Origin: Verrucomicrobiaceae bacterium
GTDB lineage: Bacteria; Verrucomicrobiota; Verrucomicrobiae; Verrucomicrobiales; Akkermansiaceae
NCBI GenBank assembly: GCA_947372405.1
Contig: CANBTO010000067.1
Location: forward strand, 1 to 14,245
Direction of reading: 5' to 3'
Length of the DNA stretch: 14,245 bases
Shown here piece after piece: positions 8,201 through 13,710 of this stretch (its first letter is position 1; each line of letters opens with the position of its first letter). A program made the translations under genes and the position numbers. The notes below the pieces were generated by a model that saw only the letters and a list, made by a program, of their open reading frames with translations, was not told the DNA's origin and made no database searches.

Positions 8201-8514
8201 TCGCCTGGAAACCACCCTACCGGATCGATGTAACATCAGCGATCCAAAAGGGAGAAAACCGGCTGGAGCTGAAAGTCGTCAACCTGTGGATCAACCGCCA
8301 GATTGGCGACGAGAACCTGCCGGAGGACAGCGACCGCAAACCGGACGGCACTCTCAAATCATGGCCGGACTGGGTGCAGAAGGAACAGCCAAGCCCCACC
8401 GGACGTTTCAGCTTCACCTCGTGGCGATTGTATAAAAAAGGTGACAAGCTGAGTCCGTCCGGATTGTTAGGCCCGGTCCGCCTGCATCAGGTGGCGCAAG
8501 TGCCCGTGACTTGA
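5260..8514 (+). CDS. Secreted GH106-type alpha-L-rhamnosidase-like glycosidase
   Basis: 1084-residue exported enzyme. The signal peptide (MKRKLVEAFMFAVLASPVMA, cut about 20) leads into a classic GH106 start: FASPPPAARPWVYWFPLSGN (27-46), LTKQGITADLEAMARVGIGG (47-66), then LGIEINMNNDAGWCGSGGPW (102-121). Further family-like blocks are STHIDSWEVGSQNWT (292-306), SIEAYDAEPADDMAYAGRAD (374-393), GEFW (397-400) and GAEAFT (427-432). The family cleaves terminal alpha-L-rhamnose from pectic and other glycans; acidic residues in the 295-430 region are likely catalytic or calcium ligands, but I cannot assign them with certainty. Residues about 775-850 (ATYGVPGDAKRTRDVT onward) look like a separate inserted domain, and about 895-1010 is a GH2-like galactose-binding jelly roll (AGPWQVRFDP, LDLGKVEVMAELTLNGKNLG, NRLELKVVNLWIN). 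The ATG at 5260 has no clear Shine-Dalgarno. The gene ends convergently 12 bp from the Cys-rich protein gene. Rhamnosidase specificity is inferred from family. Confidence 0.9.
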   Translation: MKRKLVEAFMFAVLASPVMADALQDGFASPPPAARPWVYWFPLSGNLTKQGITADLEAMARVGIGGALYMETDQGAPVGAADFAGPMWMEMFDHACREAKRLGIEINMNNDAGWCGSGGPWITPEMSMQKVVWSEMRVEPTSADVTLPRPEAVKDFYQDIAVLAMPAPEADVRIPEIAGKASFKTQQFPPLAADFKEAPPEAVIPRASIIDISSHMDGDGRLKWKPTSGKWLVMRFGHTTTGKDNHPAPLTGRGLECDKFSKEAAKLHFDNLMGKIIERNKELTGTNKTLVSTHIDSWEVGSQNWTPLMREEFRKRRGYDILPFLPALSGRIIGDTEITERFLWDLRKTVSDLTIENYAGTFRELAKQNGIRLSIEAYDAEPADDMAYAGRADEPMGEFWSWPRYQSTYSCTEMASAAHTYGKRILGAEAFTANNSEKWLGHPANIKDLGDWAFCEGVNRFVFHRYAAQPWIKAAPGMSMGPWGLHYERTQTWWEQSKAWHQYLTRCQNLLQQGMFVADIAYLAPEGAPRRFAAPPEAEIAPHVRGGYDFDGCSPEVVLTRMSVKDGRIVLPDGMSYRTLVLPDVETMTPELLEKIRQFAEAGAMIVGPAKPPHKAPGLSDMGAGDEKVRKLAADLWSSGKILTGGTAQKLLASKGVPPDFSASPILRHIHRRIGDSEVYFVANPKQVDVDAIASFRVTGKQPELWRPDSGRMENSVSFQEHDGVTSVPLHLEPSGSVFLVFRKPSAGIDPVVALRHEGELVWSMEPQKSDIRITRATYGVPGDAKRTRDVTRKLQDIVDAGEHEVPVARMAQGDDPAYKVEKTMKVEYTINGKPQTAAGKDTESITIGSSALTKPLAELRGDSTGAMLSAWQMGRYDLLCASGKTRTVNIAALDEPVEIAGPWQVRFDPAAGGPGDVRFSKLEDWSQRPEDGIRHYSGTAVYQTTFNVVSTGDSNSRWMLDLGKVEVMAELTLNGKNLGIAWKPPYRIDVTSAIQKGENRLELKVVNLWINRQIGDENLPEDSDRKPDGTLKSWPDWVQKEQPSPTGRFSFTSWRLYKKGDKLSPSGLLGPVRLHQVAQVPVT

Positions 8515-8526
8515 TCTATCGCAGTA

Positions 8527-8661
8527 TCACTTCAACGGCTTTTTCCCGCAGCCGCAGTCGTGGCCGCAGCCGCCGCGTTTTTTCGGCCTGACGAGACGCA
8601 CGATAAAGATCAGCAGGGTGATCGTGACGATGCCGATGGCGATGTAGCTTTGCCAGTCCAT
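8527..8661 (-). CDS. FeoB-associated Cys-rich small membrane protein
   Basis: Tiny inner-membrane protein of 44 residues from the ATG at 8659-8661 (MDWQSYIAIGIVTITLLIFI...). One transmembrane helix (about residues 6-24) is followed by a basic stretch (RLVRPKKRGG) and a cysteine cluster CGHDCGCG with three Cys and one His, ending KKPLK. This is the pattern of the FeoB-associated Cys-rich membrane protein family (PF12669-type). By the positive-inside rule the Cys cluster should be cytosolic. Its position as last gene after feoA and feoB fits a role in the Feo ferrous-iron transporter, perhaps in the way FeoC works in enterobacteria, but the mechanism is not established. Two in-frame ATGs lie just upstream (8670 and 8673). 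A longer TTG-initiated reading to 8790 would translate the inverted repeat and is not credible. Confidence 0.82.
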   Translation of the reverse strand: MDWQSYIAIGIVTITLLIFIVRLVRPKKRGGCGHDCGCGKKPLK

Positions 8662-8678
8662 GTGAGTCATCATTTGAA

Positions 8679-8761
8679 ACCGCAAAAGGCACAGAGAGCG
8701 CAAAGAAAGGTTGCCGGAATCCGACTTATTTGATCTTTGCGCTCTTTGCGTTCGCTGCGGT
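8679..8761. repeat. Symmetric interrupted inverted repeat between feoB and the Cys-rich gene
   Basis: Two 28-nt arms face each other around a 27-nt centre. Inner arms of 11 bp are perfect (GAGCGCAAAGA at 8696-8706, TCTTTGCGCTC at 8734-8744), outer arms of 6 bp are perfect (ACCGCA at 8679-8684, TGCGGT at 8756-8761), and both are separated by exactly 11 nt, with 4 of those 11 also pairing (21 of 28 overall). The purine-rich left arm resembles dispersed intergenic repeats I recall from environmental bacterial genomes, but copy number cannot be tested here. In the feo transcript it would fold 3' of feoB and 5' of the small gene, so it may tune the expression of the two. Confidence 0.75.
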
Positions 8762-8779
8762 GAATCAAACCCGGGATTC

Positions 8780-10669
8780 TCAGAAACCAAACAGTTTTCC
8801 CGCCTGATAGACGATTAGTGACGCGATATAGGCGAAGCCGCCCATGAAGAAGAACTGCCCGAACGCCCATTTCCACGAACCCGCTTCTCGCGCGACAACC
8901 GCGGAAGTGGGCAGGCACTGGAGGGCGTAGATGAAGAAGACGAGGATGGAAACCAGTGTGAGCGGCGTGAAGAGCGGCCTGCCATCCGGCCATTTCGCGG
9001 CTGAAATCCGGTCACGCGTCCGGCTGCGGGTTTCCTCGTCGCTATCAGCCTTTTCGACCCTAAAAATCACGGCAAGCGAGGCGTTGAAAACCTCGCGCGC
9101 GGCGAAAGACGTCAGCACGGCGGTGCCGATCCGGCCATCGAAGCCAAGCGGTTTCACCACCGGCTCGATCACCGCGCCGATGCGGCCCATGGCGCTGTAT
9201 GACAGCGGGTCCACGCCCGGATCACCGGACTTCGGATAGTTGCCCAAGGCCCAGAGCAGGATGGAGAGGCCAAGGATGAGTGTTCCTGCCTTTCTCACAA
9301 ACGACCACGCTCTCTCCGCCACGTGCCGCAGGATGTAATTCCACTGCGGCTTCCGGTAGGGCGGGAGCTCCAGCATGAAATGGCCGGGAGTGACGTCCTC
9401 GCCAAGGCGGCCTCGCAACACGCGGGCGACGACAAACGCGGTGAGCGTGCCGAGCGAATAAATGGAAAACAGCACCAACGCCTGTTTCCAGGTGCCTTCC
9501 TTTTCATGCAGCAGCATCGGCACGATGAGGAAATAAACCGGCAGCCGCGCCGAACAGCTCATCCATGGAGCGACGAAGATCGTCACGAGCCGTTCTTTCG
9601 GAGAACCGATGGTGCGGGTGGCCATGACGCCGGGAATCGCGCACGCATACGAGCTGAAAAGCGGCAGGAAGGATTTTCCGCTGAGGCCGGCTTTCGCCAT
9701 GATGCCGTCCATCAGATAGGCGGCGCGCGACATGTAGCCGGAGCTTTCTAACAATCCGATGAACAGGAAGAGCAGGATGATCTGCGGCACGAACTTCACC
9801 ACGCCTCCGACCCCGGCGATGACGCCATCGACCAGTAGCGAGCGCAGATCTCCATCCGCCATCGTGGATGTCACCCGGTTTCCGAGAGCCGTTTGAACGT
9901 CCTCGATCCAGCCCATCGGGATCTGTGCGAACGAGAAAATCGCCCAGAACACGGTGAAGAAGATCAAGGCCATGGAGATCCAGCCGAGAACCGGATGAAG
10001 CAACACCGAGTCAATGCGGTCGGATAGCGTCTGCTGGTGCGCGTCCGGGCGGCGGGCCGCCAGATCGATGAGCCGCATGATGAACGCCCGCCTTGAGGAC
10101 TCCGGATCATCGGAGCCCGAGATCCAGGTTGCCTCGGCCGCGTGGGGTAAGGGGAAACGCAGCGCCTGTTTCAATTCCACGATGCCGCGTTTCGCGTTCG
10201 CCTGCATGGGCACCACGGGCACGCCGATTTCCTCGGAGAGCTTCACCGGATCGAGTCGCAGACCGGCCTTTTCAGCGACGTCCACCATGTTGAGGGCAAA
10301 CACGCAGGGCAGACCGAGTTCGATGACCTGAAGCGCCAGTTGGAGATGTCGTTCGAGGCTGGAGGAATCCAGAACGCAGACCACGAGATCCGGTTTGTCG
10401 CAGCCGGGAAGCTCACCTTTCAAGGCGTCCAGCGCGACTTTTTCATCCGGCGAATCCGCCCGCAGCGAATAGCATCCGGGCAGATCGAGAACGCGCAGCT
10501 TGCGGCCATGCGGAGTGTAGGTTTCGCCGGTTTTCACCTCCACCGTCACCCCGGCGTAGTTTCCGACGTGCTGGTTTGCGCCGGTCAGCGCGTTGAAAAG
10601 CGTGGTTTTCCCGGAGTTCGGGTTGCCGATCAGGGCGATCGTCGGTGGGGATTCGGGCGCTGCTTGCAT
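8780..10669 (-). CDS. feoB: Ferrous iron transporter FeoB
   Basis: 629-residue inner-membrane Fe(II) transporter with an N-terminal G-protein domain. Seen in order: G1 GNPNSGKT (15-22), switch I GVTVE (40-44), G3 DLPG (62-65), G4 NMVD (127-130), a probable G5 near QANAKRG, then a helical GDI-like linker (about 170-220) and a membrane part of about eight or more segments. Gate motifs are present: SGYMSRAAYLMD (310-321), the first core ACAIPGVMATRTI (342-354), CSARLPVY (372-379), and the second core AAREVFNASLAVI (523-535). The first Gate motif has ACAIPG where enterobacterial FeoB has GCNVP, which is the version I associate with Bacteroidetes/PVC proteins. It is shorter than E. coli FeoB (773) but within the family range. 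The ATG at 10667-10669 follows the FeoA stop by 15 nt, so the genes form an operon. No Fur box was recognised upstream. Confidence 0.97.
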   Translation of the reverse strand: MQAAPESPPTIALIGNPNSGKTTLFNALTGANQHVGNYAGVTVEVKTGETYTPHGRKLRVLDLPGCYSLRADSPDEKVALDALKGELPGCDKPDLVVCVLDSSSLERHLQLALQVIELGLPCVFALNMVDVAEKAGLRLDPVKLSEEIGVPVVPMQANAKRGIVELKQALRFPLPHAAEATWISGSDDPESSRRAFIMRLIDLAARRPDAHQQTLSDRIDSVLLHPVLGWISMALIFFTVFWAIFSFAQIPMGWIEDVQTALGNRVTSTMADGDLRSLLVDGVIAGVGGVVKFVPQIILLFLFIGLLESSGYMSRAAYLMDGIMAKAGLSGKSFLPLFSSYACAIPGVMATRTIGSPKERLVTIFVAPWMSCSARLPVYFLIVPMLLHEKEGTWKQALVLFSIYSLGTLTAFVVARVLRGRLGEDVTPGHFMLELPPYRKPQWNYILRHVAERAWSFVRKAGTLILGLSILLWALGNYPKSGDPGVDPLSYSAMGRIGAVIEPVVKPLGFDGRIGTAVLTSFAAREVFNASLAVIFRVEKADSDEETRSRTRDRISAAKWPDGRPLFTPLTLVSILVFFIYALQCLPTSAVVAREAGSWKWAFGQFFFMGGFAYIASLIVYQAGKLFGF

Positions 10670-10684
10670 GGCCGGTGCGGCGGA

Positions 10685-10897
10685 TCAACCCACCGGAGCA
10701 ACGAACACCTGCTCGGCCAATTCACGGCTGATGGCCATGCGGGTGCCGCAGACCGAACAGATCAGGTTCCGGCCACCCGAAAGCTTGCGAACCTGCAGTT
10801 GCTCGCAGAACCCAAGATCGCGCAGGCGGTCACAGCCCGGTCCGCTCAACACACGGATTCTCACGTCACAACCCACCCCCACCTGGTTGAGGGTCAT
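10685..10897 (-). CDS. feoA: FeoA-family SH3-like protein with four cysteines
   Basis: 70-residue cytosolic protein with the FeoA fold (SH3-like beta-barrel): MTLNQVGVGCDVRIRVLSG, then RLRDLGF (the family L-x-x-LG-hydrophobic motif), LQVRKLSG, and a C-terminal ISRELAEQVFV strand. FeoA binds or modulates FeoB in the Fe(II) transporter. It lies 15 nt upstream of feoB in the same direction. Unusually for the family it carries Cys10, Cys22, Cys31 and a C47-x-x-C50-G knuckle, where typical FeoA has no cysteines; this suggests a metal or Fe-S site. The ATG at 10895-10897 gives the standard family N-terminus; GGAAA about 17 nt upstream is a poor Shine-Dalgarno. An in-frame ATG further upstream (giving MPHALAADLEI...) would add 14 residues. 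The 92-bp gap to the preceding gene should hold any promoter, but I recognise no clear Fur or sigma70 site in it. Confidence 0.9.
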   Translation of the reverse strand: MTLNQVGVGCDVRIRVLSGPGCDRLRDLGFCEQLQVRKLSGGRNLICSVCGTRMAISRELAEQVFVAPVG

Positions 10898-10989
10898 GGC
10901 ACTGTCGATTTCCAGATCGGCTGCAAGCGCGTGTGGCATCTGCGAGGAACATCGCCAATTGAGACTGGTTTGCAACAACAAAAACGGGC

Positions 10990-11832
10990 TCAAACCACCA
11001 AAGCTTCGTTCTTTTGCCGCAAAGTCAGGATCGCAAGCTCGGGCGGGCAGGAAAAGCGCACTCGCAGACTTGTCGTGCCCACGCCTCGGGTCACGAACAG
11101 ATTGGAATCGCCGTGGCTGAAACTTCCATAGACGTAGTTCCTGCCATATTTAGGCGTGTATGGAGTGATCCCCAGATACGGCACCCTGCATTGACCACCG
11201 TGGGAGTGCCCGGAAAGCTGGAGCATGATGTCCCGACCATAGGTCATCACATCAAAATAGTCCGGTTCGTGGACCAGGGCGAGAACCGGCGTGCCCGCGG
11301 CCACTCCCTTGAGCATGCGCGCAGGGTCGGGTTTCCCCAACCAGACGAAATCCGTTCCGGCCACCGCCAAAGTCTGGCCATTGATGGAAACGAGGCTGTG
11401 TTGGTTGATCAGAAACGAAATGCCCGCTTTTTCGAAATGATGCCGGACCGTCGCCCGGTCACCAGCCCAACCGTCGTGGTTTCCCATCACCGCAAAGACG
11501 CCGTGGGCGGCGTTCAGTTTCCGCAGGCCATCTAACAGCGGCCTGAGCACTTCCTGGTCATGGTTGATGTAATCCCCTGCCAGCGCGATCAAATCCGGTT
11601 TCTCACGGCAAACCCGATCGACCACTTTCTCCAACAATCCGTCATCCTGCCCGGGCCGGAAATGAAAGTCGGCCAGCAGCGCCACACGCAGGCCCACCAA
11701 CCCGGACGGCAGACACTTGCAATACACATCCTGACGCGTGACTCCGAGTTCATCCGGCTCGATGCAAGTTGCATCCAGAAACGATGCCGCAGTTCCGCCA
11801 CCGATCAGTTTCAGCGCGTTGCGCCTTGTCAT
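10990..11832 (-). CDS. Tat-exported calcineurin-like metallophosphoesterase (YkuE/LpxG-like)
   Basis: 280-residue phosphoesterase of the COG1408 type. The N-terminus MTRRNALKLIGGGTAASF is a twin-arginine signal (T-R-R-x-x-L-K plus a hydrophobic stretch), so it should act in the periplasm or on the outer face of the inner membrane. All dinuclear metal motifs are present: D55-x-H57 (ADFHF), G86-D87 (AGDYINHD), GNHD (117-120), H188 (VHEPD) and GHSHGG (208-213). Relatives hydrolyse phospholipid-like or UDP-diacylglucosamine substrates; the exact substrate here is unknown. I prefer the ATG at 11830-11832, which puts the twin arginines at residues 3-4; a GTG at 11869-11871 would add 13 residues in front of the Tat motif. 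It lies about 100 bp downstream of another phosphoesterase gene of a different family, and 92 bp upstream of feoA. Confidence 0.9.
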   Translation of the reverse strand: MTRRNALKLIGGGTAASFLDATCIEPDELGVTRQDVYCKCLPSGLVGLRVALLADFHFRPGQDDGLLEKVVDRVCREKPDLIALAGDYINHDQEVLRPLLDGLRKLNAAHGVFAVMGNHDGWAGDRATVRHHFEKAGISFLINQHSLVSINGQTLAVAGTDFVWLGKPDPARMLKGVAAGTPVLALVHEPDYFDVMTYGRDIMLQLSGHSHGGQCRVPYLGITPYTPKYGRNYVYGSFSHGDSNLFVTRGVGTTSLRVRFSCPPELAILTLRQKNEALVV

Positions 11833-11894
11833 CAAGCCACGGCCACCAGCGGGTTTCGGATCACATTCCACAGGGCGGAACCTGGACCCACGCT

Positions 11895-11912
11895 TATGAA
11901 GAGCGTATGAAG
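11895..11912. promoter_or_regulatory. 11-bp-period direct repeat, possible operator
   Basis: The heptamer TATGAAG occurs at 11895-11901 and again at 11906-11912, separated by 4 bp (on the minus strand CTTCATA-4-CTTCATA). A 7+4 spacing with an 11-bp period is the geometry of response-regulator sites such as Pho boxes. It is 63-80 nt upstream of the start of the Tat-exported phosphoesterase. ACGCT and AGCGT also form a short 5-bp hairpin across the first copy. The sequence itself does not match the E. coli Pho box closely. Confidence 0.3.
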
Positions 11913-11931
11913 AAGCCGTGAAATCCTGCGC

Positions 11932-12654
11932 TTATCTTCCCTCCGCGATGCGCTCGGCGAGCATGGGAGGCAGGCCGGCGGCGAGAATTTTCCGCTGGGT
12001 TTCCTCGATGTCATACTCGATGCGGCGGAAAACCACGAGCTTGCGCTCGATGTCATAGATCGCGTAGCACGCGCGCCAGTCGCCATCGCGGGGCTGGCCG
12101 ACGGAACCGGCGTTGATAAAATACTTCGCGCCGTCCTCGATGGCGATGGAATCCGCCGGGACTTCCTGAACGCGGTCGCTCTTGACGTAAACCCGCGGCA
12201 CGTGGGTGTGACCGTGGAAGCAGATCTGGGTGAACTGATAGGAGAAGTTCGACATGGCGTCGAAGCGGTTGGTCACGTAGTTCCAGTTCGCAGGCTGGTC
12301 GAGGGTGCTGTGGACCACGGTGAAGTCCGAGACCTGGCGGACCATGCGCAGACGGCTGAGCCACTGGCGCTGCTCGGCTGAGAGCTGCTTGCGGGTCCAC
12401 TCCAGCGCGGCCGCAGCCACCGGATTCATGCTGTCGAGCGAATGCGAGCCGGCGGCGTCCTCGTCATGGTTGCCCTTCACGGTGGGGCAGTCCATCTGGC
12501 GGACGAGTTCGAGGCAGTCGATTGGATTGGCATTGTAGCCGACGACATCCCCCAGGCACACGTAATCAGTCACCGACTGCTTCGCCGCATCCTCCAGAAC
12601 AGCCTCAAGGGCTTCCAGATTGGCGTGAATGTCACCGAAAAGAGCGATCCGCAT
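11932..12654 (-). CDS. Cytosolic metallophosphoesterase, Metallophos_2/YfcE-like
   Basis: 240-residue calcineurin-like phosphoesterase without signal peptide. Metal-binding motifs are complete: GDIHAN (7-12, Asp8 and His10), GDVVGY (35-40), GNHDE (61-65), VHSTLDQP (His115), GHTHVP (148-153) and the typical closing block NAGSVGQPRDG (181-191). The set GDIHAN / GNHD / GHTH / NAGSVGQPR marks the PF12850 group that includes YfcE and PrpE-like enzymes, acting on small phosphodiesters or nucleotide phosphates; the substrate cannot be read from sequence. The C-terminal 35 residues (RRIEYDIEETQRKILAAGLP...) are usual for this subgroup. The ATG at 12652-12654 gives the family start MRIALFGDIHAN; it is preceded by a pyrimidine run (TTTTTTCC) rather than a Shine-Dalgarno. 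It lies 71 bp downstream of the helical-repeat gene and could be co-transcribed with it. Confidence 0.92.
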   Translation of the reverse strand: MRIALFGDIHANLEALEAVLEDAAKQSVTDYVCLGDVVGYNANPIDCLELVRQMDCPTVKGNHDEDAAGSHSLDSMNPVAAAALEWTRKQLSAEQRQWLSRLRMVRQVSDFTVVHSTLDQPANWNYVTNRFDAMSNFSYQFTQICFHGHTHVPRVYVKSDRVQEVPADSIAIEDGAKYFINAGSVGQPRDGDWRACYAIYDIERKLVVFRRIEYDIEETQRKILAAGLPPMLAERIAEGR

Positions 12655-12725
12655 GGAAAAAACTGGGCGTGTTTGGAGGTGAGTCTGGCGCTTCGGCAGG
12701 AGCTGTCGAGACGAATCCAGCGGCT

Positions 12726-13706
12726 TCAGTCATGAAACCAGTCATCTATACTGTGGGGAGGCGGCATGGGTTGCTTGAAAATGCTTTTTTCGGTGGAAAT
12801 CGTCAGGGTTTTTTCCAGCGCCTGCAGAGCTGAGGATACGCCGTAAATCGGAAACTTCTCCCGCGTCCGCATCCAGTGGGCGGACAGGGCATCGTAGGCT
12901 TTTTGCGGAGTCCCGAAGATCTCCACGGCGCGTCGCTCCAAGTCCATCGAAGGGTTTTCATGCGCTTCCAAAACAAACATCAGGGCCAGCAGGCTGGGTG
13001 TGTGGTTTTTCGGGCTTTCCGCGTAGAGCGTGTGGGCCAACTCCAGCGCCTCGGCCTCCCTGCCCTCCACCCTGGCGAGGGAATAGAACATGGAGCGTTT
13101 CACATAACCCATCGCCTTGCCGGTGGCCGCCGATTTGCGATAGGCTTCCGCCGCATCCGAGAAGGACTTGTTGCTGTTGCGAAACGCAGGGAACTTGTTC
13201 GTGTCGGAAAGCAGGAAACCGAGGTTGGCACAAATGCTCCAGTCGTCCGGGTTGTTCTTGATGCCGCGCTCCAGAAACGAGCGGCCCTTGAGGATGGACT
13301 CCCGCCATGCCTCGCGGCGGCGCAATGCGGGCAGCTTGGAATCGTTGATGTAATAGGACGCCGCGTTGTAGGCCTGGTGCCATGAGCCCGTTTCCCAATA
13401 ATAACGCGTCCGCGGTGCGAGATCGACGATGGTGTTGAACGTGTCCTCCACATCGGACCAACGCTGCTCGGTGAAAGCAGTGAAGGCGCGAAGGTTGAGA
13501 AACGTGGCCACCAAGGTCCGCAGACCTCCGAGGGCGACGGCCGAGCTGGTCTGCCCGATGCGCTCGCGGGTGCCGATTTCCATGGCCGGAGGAAACAGAC
13601 CCGCCTCGCGCAGGTCGTGGCTGAGCGCGGCCTCGAACGGCAGGCGCGCCGCTCCCATGGCGAGGATCGCCAGTGCCAGAATACCGCTTTTCCGCCAGAT
13701 GTTCAC
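12726..13706 (-). CDS. Membrane-anchored helical-repeat (TPR-like) protein, unknown function
   Basis: 326 residues, not assigned to a named family. It starts with a short basic N-region and one hydrophobic segment (residues about 7-22, ILALAILAMGAARLPF), which would anchor it or serve as an uncleaved signal. The rest is alpha-helical with TPR-like spacing: FLNLRAFTAFTEQRWSDVED (69-88), FLERGIKNNPDDWSICANLG (144-163), FSDAAEAYRKSAATGKAMG (182-200), REAEALELAHTLYAESPKNH (216-235). The GTG start at 13704-13706 lies 4 bp after the permease stop, with an AGGA about 11 nt upstream inside the permease gene, the best Shine-Dalgarno in the window. This spacing points to translational coupling, so the protein probably works with, or is regulated along with, the ABC permease. 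I infer an extracytoplasmic scaffold; no enzymatic motif is visible. Confidence 0.75.
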   Translation of the reverse strand: MNIWRKSGILALAILAMGAARLPFEAALSHDLREAGLFPPAMEIGTRERIGQTSSAVALGGLRTLVATFLNLRAFTAFTEQRWSDVEDTFNTIVDLAPRTRYYWETGSWHQAYNAASYYINDSKLPALRRREAWRESILKGRSFLERGIKNNPDDWSICANLGFLLSDTNKFPAFRNSNKSFSDAAEAYRKSAATGKAMGYVKRSMFYSLARVEGREAEALELAHTLYAESPKNHTPSLLALMFVLEAHENPSMDLERRAVEIFGTPQKAYDALSAHWMRTREKFPIYGVSSALQALEKTLTISTEKSIFKQPMPPPHSIDDWFHD

Positions 13707-13710
13707 GAGA

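Noticed and set aside
5344..8447. Many long reading frames antisense to, or in other frames of, the GH106 gene
   Set aside because: They are Arg/Ser/Pro/Gly-rich translations typical of shadow frames in GC-rich genes and lack domains; the GH106 frame covers the region with clear family motifs.
8662..8790. N-terminal extension of the small Cys-rich protein from a TTG codon inside the end of feoB
   Set aside because: The extra residues (SPQRTQRAQR and so on) are a translation of the inverted repeat, not of a protein domain, and would hide the hydrophobic N-terminal helix.
10898..10989. Possible Fur box upstream of feoA
   Set aside because: I found no stretch close to the GATAATGATAATCATTATC consensus or to a clear 7-1-7 inverted repeat.
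11833..11871. GTG start for the Tat-exported phosphoesterase
   Set aside because: It would place 13 extra residues before the twin-arginine motif; the ATG at 11832 puts the motif at residues 3-4, which is usual.
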